DNA of 10,428 nt, from assembly GCA_964424335.1 (NCBI GenBank), contig CAYRIY010000114.1:1-10428 (forward strand), written 5' to 3'. The notes beneath the pieces are model-generated. The model was not told the origin of the DNA, did no database searches, and saw only the letters and a list, made by a program, of their open reading frames with translations. This DNA comes from CAYRIY01 sp964424335 (GTDB lineage: Bacteria; Bacillota; Limnochordia; DTU080; RSA5). A program made the translations under genes and the position numbers. Below are positions 6,426 through 10,428 of this stretch, piece after piece (the stretch's first letter is position 1; every line of letters starts with the position of its first letter).

Positions 6426-8501
6426 ATGAGTGAGTTTCTGCATGCCTCAGCTCGCCGTGCTTCACCGGAAAGGGCCATCTTCGTAGGCCGTGAGGAGCTT
6501 TTGGAGTGCGTGCAAAATTGGCTCGACGAAGAGGATTCCGCGACCCATCTCCTCTTCGTCACTGGGATGGGAGGCATCGGCAAGACGGCGGCGCTCCAAC
6601 GCATCGAGCAGTTGGCGATCGATCAGGGGCGCTCCGCGGTCTGGATTGATGGACGAGCGTGCGGGCACTCCCCTAGCGCTTTTCTTGAGTATGTCAGCGC
6701 GGTGAGAGATTCCAACTGGACGCAGCTAGAGCCGCACGGCAGGTTTCACGCTCCCGATGTCTTGTGCATCGACAATTTCGAAGACCTTCATCCCATCAGC
6801 GGTTGGTTACGGCATGAGTTCATTCCCAGTTTGTTCGATCGGCGCTGCCTCATCGTCACCGCATCGCGTCAAGAACCGCCAATTGCCTGGCGCAGCGACG
6901 CCGTGTGGCGGGAGCGCTGGAGTTCGTTCTACCTCGATGTGCTTTCGCCCGAGGAGGCCGAAGCCGTGCTGCGATTACACGGCGTCGCGGAACATCCTCA
7001 AGCAAGCGCGCTCCTCAAGTCCGCGAAAGGTCATCCGCTCGCCCTTGCTCTAGGCAGTGACGCCCTCGCCCGGCGAGTGGACGGCGGCACCATGGATCCC
7101 TGGGAACTCCCTCACGAACTCAGCGCCTATATTTTGCGCGAGTGTGCTACACCTGAGGCGCATCCGTTTTTGGACGCGCTCGCTGTTCTCCCCGAAGGCG
7201 ATCAGGAGCGACTCGCAGCCGTCGCGGACGAACCGTTGCCCGCGGACGTGTTTCATGAGCTTGCGCGACTCTCCTTCGTGCAAAGGGGGCCGCGCGGCCT
7301 CTCCTTGCACGACGTTGCGCGCGGTCTGCTCTCCTCGGATCTGCGGTGGCGCGCTCCCCATCGATTCGCAACATTGCGCAGGCGCTCGGCCCGCGTAATT
7401 CAGGCACGCATGACCACTGCGCCCCCTCGAGAACGCCGTCTCCTCGCCGCCCAACTTCTCGAGGTATGCAGCGACGTTTCCAGCGTTGACTCGGCCGTAT
7501 CCGCCGGAATGTCGTATGTCGACGGGATCACCTCCGACGATCGCGCAGACCTGCACAGGCTCGTGGATCGATCTGTGGATCGCGGCTATGAAATGTGGCC
7601 TCGCAAGCGCTATCACGACGCGTTGGACATGATCATCCAAAAGTCGCCTGAATCGATTCGCGTGGCCCGCGACGCAAAGGCGCGCCCGATCGCCTTCAAC
7701 ATCCAGCTTTGGCTTACCAAGGACTCGATGGACTTTCTCGACTACTATGTCCCCGGTCTCTTAACGTTTTTATCGGAGGCCGATCGCGCCGCGCTGTCAA
7801 AAATGGACGCCTCATCGGCCGATACAACCCTGTGCATTACCATCGGATTAGAAACCTCGGTGTCGCCGTTTCCGTCAGGCGAGGCAATCGATCATCTGGT
7901 CCGTGACGCATGGGCTTCGCTCTCGGACCGAGGACGCTCACTCATCCTTTTGGAAGGGGATGCTTGGCGGGAGATCTATCAACAACTCGGCTGCGCGATT
8001 CATCTACTCCCAGGTCCATTGGCAAATAGTGGCGTCTTCTTTGCGGATCTTGATCTAAGGCGCGTCGAATTTAGTCAGTTTGCTTTCTCGCTATTGGACC
8101 GCCTCGATGCAACTGCGACTGAGCCCCCTTTGCCGAGTCTGGCAGCGGCACCTGCTAGCACCGGGCTAAGACCACCGCAGGTTGACCAGCCGACAGTAGA
8201 AGAGATGCGTAGCGCGTTGACCGCAGTTCATGATATCGGTGCGCTAAACCGCTCTCCCCTCACCCTTCGCCTTGGCATCGACGGAGCTATTTTACAAGAG
8301 AGACTCCTAACTTTGCTCACTCAGGATCCTCCTCCGCCGCCGCTCGATGTCAAGTCGCAGCGCCTTTTGCATGCGTCCTACATGGCGCCGCCGGGAAATC
8401 GAAGTGACGTTGCCGCCCACTTTTACCTTAGCCGATCATCGTACTTTCGCCGCCTCAAAGACGCACTTCAACTCGCTGCAACGGCCCTTGCGCGCGGGTA
8501 G
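6426..8501 (+). CDS. STAND-type P-loop NTPase with putative C-terminal DNA-binding module, likely transcriptional regulator
   Basis: A 691-residue soluble protein of the STAND class: ATP-dependent switches that usually regulate transcription or signalling. It opens with the typical lead-in FVGREELL (19-26). Walker A is GMGGIGKT (47-54), Walker B VLCIDNFEDL (112-121), a sensor-like strand LIVTASR lies at 142-148, and the GxP motif KGHPLALAL at 201-209. The middle is mostly helical with no recognised domain, and I see no clear TPR array. The C-terminus (from about 600) has proline-rich linkers, including DPPPPP at 634, then RLLHASYM and YLSRSSYFRRLKDAL (667-681), which looks like a helix-turn-helix recognition segment unlike the LuxR type of MalT. 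It diverges from tpsBA, suggesting control of that operon. ATG 6426 is chosen with a weak GGGA 7 nt upstream; TTG 6363 is also in frame, and a stop at 6351-6353 bars further extension. Confidence 0.85.
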   Translation: MSEFLHASARRASPERAIFVGREELLECVQNWLDEEDSATHLLFVTGMGGIGKTAALQRIEQLAIDQGRSAVWIDGRACGHSPSAFLEYVSAVRDSNWTQLEPHGRFHAPDVLCIDNFEDLHPISGWLRHEFIPSLFDRRCLIVTASRQEPPIAWRSDAVWRERWSSFYLDVLSPEEAEAVLRLHGVAEHPQASALLKSAKGHPLALALGSDALARRVDGGTMDPWELPHELSAYILRECATPEAHPFLDALAVLPEGDQERLAAVADEPLPADVFHELARLSFVQRGPRGLSLHDVARGLLSSDLRWRAPHRFATLRRRSARVIQARMTTAPPRERRLLAAQLLEVCSDVSSVDSAVSAGMSYVDGITSDDRADLHRLVDRSVDRGYEMWPRKRYHDALDMIIQKSPESIRVARDAKARPIAFNIQLWLTKDSMDFLDYYVPGLLTFLSEADRAALSKMDASSADTTLCITIGLETSVSPFPSGEAIDHLVRDAWASLSDRGRSLILLEGDAWREIYQQLGCAIHLLPGPLANSGVFFADLDLRRVEFSQFAFSLLDRLDATATEPPLPSLAAAPASTGLRPPQVDQPTVEEMRSALTAVHDIGALNRSPLTLRLGIDGAILQERLLTLLTQDPPPPPLDVKSQRLLHASYMAPPGNRSDVAAHFYLSRSSYFRRLKDALQLAATALARG

Positions 8502-8532
8502 ATGGTGTTGAAGTGTCAACGTAGCACCCTAC
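8502..8532. other. Convergent gap without a clear terminator
   Basis: Only 31 bp separate the stop codons of the STAND and alkC-like genes. GTTGA and TCAAC (8507-8511 and 8516-8520) can form a 5-bp stem with a 4-base loop, but it is short and has no T-tract on either strand. It could at most be a weak bidirectional terminator. Confidence 0.25.
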
Positions 8533-9312
8533 CTATGGGCGCCTTCCGTTTGGACACGCGATCTCGATCGCCCGCGGGTCGCCCTCCTTGATCAGATTGC
8601 GCAGGGCATGCCGTATCACCCAAAGGCGCTCCTTAGGGGCCTCGACTCGCCACTCCCCCAGCGTGTCGAGGACGAGCTCCCTATGATCGTGTACCAGATC
8701 GTGCAGGTTGTTGGCGACCGATTTTCGCACATACGCCGATCGGTCGTCGCGCAACCTCTGCAGCAAGGAAAGAATGGGCGCCGGGTCGTCGATCTGTAGC
8801 CGCTTGGCCCAGGGCAGGCGAGAGCGGGTCCCCTCGCTCACGAGCCGCCGCACGTGCGGGTTAGGGTCTGTGCTCCACCTTTTCAGGTATGAATACGTGA
8901 GGTCCCCGTATCGCTGGACATACGGCCTTAGGGCGTACTCCCCCGTGTGTCTCTTCGTGATTTCGTACAGGGCGTCGAGGCTCCGATGGGGGTGGTCCAG
9001 CCCGAACGCTTCGACAAAATGAGCGACGGGCATGAGCCAGTAACCTTCTGTAAACATGCCCTCCTCGCGAGGGTTCTTTGGCCCCAAGATATTTAGGAGC
9101 ACCGAAAGTGCCTCGGTGTAGTCGGCCGGAAGGTAACGCCGGAGCGCGGAACTGATCAGTGTCACTCGGGCCTTCAGTTCCAGAGGCGGCACGCCTGTTG
9201 CAACTTCATCGATAAACGACTCGGACGCGAACCCCGCGTGGACGGTCGCGATCCGGTCTGCGAGCAGCCGGGCCAATTCAATGCCGAAGTACTCCTTTAG
9301 TTTCACTCCCAC
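8533..9312 (-). CDS. AlkC-like HEAT-repeat DNA alkylation repair protein
   Basis: A 259-residue all-helical protein of the AlkC/AlkD DNA glycosylase superfamily, closest in motifs to the AlkC branch (COG4335). That family excises cationic alkylated bases such as 3-methyladenine from DNA without flipping the base. Visible family blocks are GYWLMPVAHFVEAFG (90-104), VRRLVSEGTRSRLPWAKRL (154-172), AYVRKSVANNLHDLVHDH (193-210) and WVIRHALRNLIK (231-242). It ends soon after the last HEAT block, so it lacks the C-terminal Ig-like domain of some AlkC homologues; its tail (IACPNGRRP) looks non-conserved. It starts at GTG 9312, with GGAG 8 nt upstream inside the end of the VOC gene. The 3-bp gap suggests translational coupling. 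Activity and substrate are inferred from the family only. Confidence 0.85.
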   Translation of the reverse strand: MGVKLKEYFGIELARLLADRIATVHAGFASESFIDEVATGVPPLELKARVTLISSALRRYLPADYTEALSVLLNILGPKNPREEGMFTEGYWLMPVAHFVEAFGLDHPHRSLDALYEITKRHTGEYALRPYVQRYGDLTYSYLKRWSTDPNPHVRRLVSEGTRSRLPWAKRLQIDDPAPILSLLQRLRDDRSAYVRKSVANNLHDLVHDHRELVLDTLGEWRVEAPKERLWVIRHALRNLIKEGDPRAIEIACPNGRRP

Positions 9313-9315
9313 GGG

Positions 9316-9741
9316 TCAGTCTCCGATTTCCCCGCGATACTGGAGGGCAAACTCCGAAGACGGCGGAATCACCTTGATCACGTCGATCAAGACGCCGTTG
9401 GGATCGACGGTGATGAAGTGACGCTGACCGAACGCCTCATCCCGCAGGTCCAAAACGACTGGCAGCCCGGCTCGGCCGATCAAACGCTCATACTCGGCGT
9501 CGACGTCCTCCACTTCGAAATTGATGAGCACACCCTGCACGGGCATGCGGTACGCGGCGGGCAGGGTTTCGTGGGTGTAGTCGAGTAAGGCCAGTTCATA
9601 CGCGGGATTGGCGGCGAGCCGTAGGCTTACATACCAGTCGGATTCGAACGTCGTCTCAAAGCCGAAGTGCCGACAGTAGAACTCGCGACTTTCGTCGAGT
9701 CGACTGGTGGCGACGACCGGATAGCAACTGCGTACTTCCAT
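9316..9741 (-). CDS. VOC-family (glyoxalase/bleomycin-resistance fold) protein
   Basis: A 141-residue single-chain vicinal-oxygen-chelate protein with two beta-alpha-beta-beta-beta halves. The first half contains SREFYCRHFGFET (18-30); the second contains INFEVEDVDAEYERL (73-87) and GQRHFITVDPNGVLIDVI (105-122). Family members include metal-dependent lyases and isomerases, dioxygenases and drug-binding resistance proteins. The usual metal-ligand glutamate near the C-terminal strand appears as aspartate (D120), and no obvious N-terminal histidine ligand is seen, so a binding or detoxifying role is as likely as glyoxalase I activity. ATG 9741 follows GGAGGG with 7 nt spacing. It is first in an operon with the alkC-like gene, under a promoter overlapped by TetR-type operators. 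The substrate is unknown. Confidence 0.85.
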   Translation of the reverse strand: MEVRSCYPVVATSRLDESREFYCRHFGFETTFESDWYVSLRLAANPAYELALLDYTHETLPAAYRMPVQGVLINFEVEDVDAEYERLIGRAGLPVVLDLRDEAFGQRHFITVDPNGVLIDVIKVIPPSSEFALQYRGEIGD

Positions 9742-9770
9742 TGCGCGTCCCTCCGAAGTGCATTAAGATA

Positions 9771-9785
9771 CATACAGTTTGTATG
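9771..9785. promoter_or_regulatory. TetR-type operator, copy 1
   Basis: CATACAGTTTGTATG has 6-bp inverted arms around a 3-base centre and matches copy 2 at 13 of 15 positions. It covers the predicted transcription start of the VOC-alkC promoter, a classical repression position. Confidence 0.7.
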
Positions 9786-9788
9786 GTG

Positions 9789-9817
9789 ATTCTACATACA
9801 GACTGTATGTATGTCAA
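9789..9817 (-). promoter_or_regulatory. Predicted sigma-70 promoter of the VOC-alkC operon
   Basis: On the minus strand TTGACA (9817-9812) is followed by exactly 17 bp and then TAGAAT (9794-9789). This is a consensus -35, optimal spacing and a -10 with one mismatch. The expected transcription start is near 9782, giving a leader of about 40 nt before ATG 9741. A 19-bp palindrome fills the spacer and touches the -10. Confidence 0.75.
9793..9811. promoter_or_regulatory. TetR-type operator, copy 2
   Basis: TACATACAGACTGTATGTA has perfect 9-bp arms around one central base. It lies in the spacer between the -35 and -10 of the VOC-alkC promoter, 24 bp centre-to-centre from copy 1. Its last base is the first base of an upstream in-frame ATG (9811) of the regulator, supporting a later start for that gene. 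The half-site resembles those bound by other TetR-family repressors such as AcrR. Confidence 0.75.
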
Positions 9818-9818
9818 G

Positions 9819-9823
9819 AGGAG
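9819..9823 (+). promoter_or_regulatory. Ribosome binding site deciding the tetR start
   Basis: AGGAG lies 8 nt before ATG 9832. The in-frame ATG at 9811 sits at the edge of the operator with no such site before it, so translation most likely starts at 9832. Confidence 0.7.
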
Positions 9824-9831
9824 CGAGATCG

Positions 9832-10422
9832 ATGGGTGTCAAGAAAGATCAGAGCGATGCGACAAAGGAGCGACTAATCGCCATCGCGCGAAAGTATTTC
9901 GCACAAGTCGGCTACAGCGCCGCCGCGACCGAACGAATCGTGGAGGAATCGGGCGTGACCCGCGGCGCCCTGTATCACCACTTCCAAAGCAAAAAGGGAC
10001 TCTTCCAGGCGGTGCTGGAGGAGGTGCACGCCGAGGTTGGACGCCGGGTCGTTGCTGCGGCCCAGGCCGCTCCGGATCCGTGGCAGGCGCTCTTGGCCGG
10101 ATCGCGCGCCTTTCTTGTGGCAGCCACGGCCTCGGACGTACAACGGATCATGTTGCTGGATGGGCCCGCAGTGCTAGGCTGGTCGGCCTGGCGCGAGCTT
10201 GACGCCCGCTACTCCATGAAACAGCTCCGCGAACACTTGGTTGCTCTGAGGGAAGCGGGGCTGATCCGTCCGGTTTCGCCTGATGCACTGACATATCTCT
10301 TGTCCGGTGCGATGAATGAGGCCGCTCTTTGGATCGCGGCGCACCCAAACGCCGCACTGGCTTTGGAGGAGACCGAAAAAGCTCTCGAGGTAATACTCTT
10401 GGGTCTGCGGGCATCTGATTGA
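9832..10422 (+). CDS. TetR/AcrR-family transcriptional repressor
   Basis: A 196-residue cytoplasmic regulator, normal length for TetR proteins, which bind palindromic operators as dimers and release them on binding a small ligand. The N-terminal helix-turn-helix is clear: ATKERLIAIARKYFAQVGY (10-28), then TERIVEESGVTRGALYHHF (33-51) and SKKGLF (53-58). Residues from about 60 onward form the helical ligand-binding and dimerisation domain; motifs such as RIMLLDGPAVLGW and the alanine-rich tail resemble the AcrR-like branch. It diverges from the VOC-alkC operon, and the shared 90-bp region holds two matching palindromes. It probably represses that operon and perhaps itself. I found no convincing promoter for its own strand. 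The ligand cannot be told from sequence; the neighbours suggest a reactive or alkylating compound. Confidence 0.92.
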   Translation: MGVKKDQSDATKERLIAIARKYFAQVGYSAAATERIVEESGVTRGALYHHFQSKKGLFQAVLEEVHAEVGRRVVAAAQAAPDPWQALLAGSRAFLVAATASDVQRIMLLDGPAVLGWSAWRELDARYSMKQLREHLVALREAGLIRPVSPDALTYLLSGAMNEAALWIAAHPNAALALEETEKALEVILLGLRASD

Positions 10423-10428
10423 ACGACA

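Noticed and set aside
7050..7640. 196-codon minus-strand ORF opposite the STAND gene
   Set aside because: It mirrors the middle of a well-supported gene, has no family motifs, and no clear ribosome binding site.
8533..8570. AlkC-like protein as a truncated pseudogene
   Set aside because: All HEAT-type blocks are present and single-domain relatives of this length exist in the superfamily; only a C-terminal Ig-like domain, absent in some homologues, is missing.
9811..9831. ATG 9811 as the TetR start
   Set aside because: It lies at the edge of the operator palindrome and overlaps the -35 of the opposite promoter, while ATG 9832 has an ideal AGGAG 8 nt upstream.

Overview
The window carries six genes in two blocks. 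It most likely comes from a diderm (Gram-negative) bacterium, probably a pseudomonadote. The main evidence is a two-partner secretion (type Vb) operon whose exoprotein has a Sec signal peptide and whose transporter is an outer-membrane barrel ending in phenylalanine. I cannot name the species. I see no transposase, integrase, tRNA, rRNA or CRISPR array.

Block 1 (about 1-8501) is a divergent secretion/regulator locus. On the minus strand a TpsB-type transporter (4568-6241) precedes a very large TpsA exoprotein (starts at 4519 and runs off the left edge; 1506 codons visible). I read the tpsA frame codon by codon across most of its length and found no stop. The visible product has, in order, a signal peptide, a TPS domain with LNRV and NPHG motifs, filamentous-haemagglutinin helix sequence, an array of about ten GLUG repeats, a second long beta-rich stretch, and a YDG/MBG-type tail cut by the window edge. 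Diverging on the plus strand is a 691-residue STAND-type NTPase (6426-8501) with a putative C-terminal DNA-binding module. The 184-bp divergent gap holds a perfect 14-bp palindrome, a consensus -10 hexamer facing tpsB without a recognisable -35, and a strong Shine-Dalgarno followed by a 12-codon ORF just before the STAND gene. A plausible but unproven reading is that the STAND protein controls production of the adhesin system.

Block 2 (8533-10422) is a small regulated stress cassette. A VOC/glyoxalase-fold protein (9316-9741) and an AlkC-like HEAT-repeat DNA alkylation repair protein (8533-9312) are 3 bp apart on the minus strand. A TetR-family regulator (9832-10422) diverges from them. The 90-bp gap holds two copies of one palindromic operator. 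One fills the spacer of a near-consensus promoter (TTGACA, 17 bp, TAGAAT) for the VOC-alkC pair; the other lies at its expected transcription start. This predicts TetR repression relieved by an unknown, possibly electrophilic or alkylating, ligand. The two blocks converge at 8501/8533 with 31 bp between stop codons and no strong terminator.
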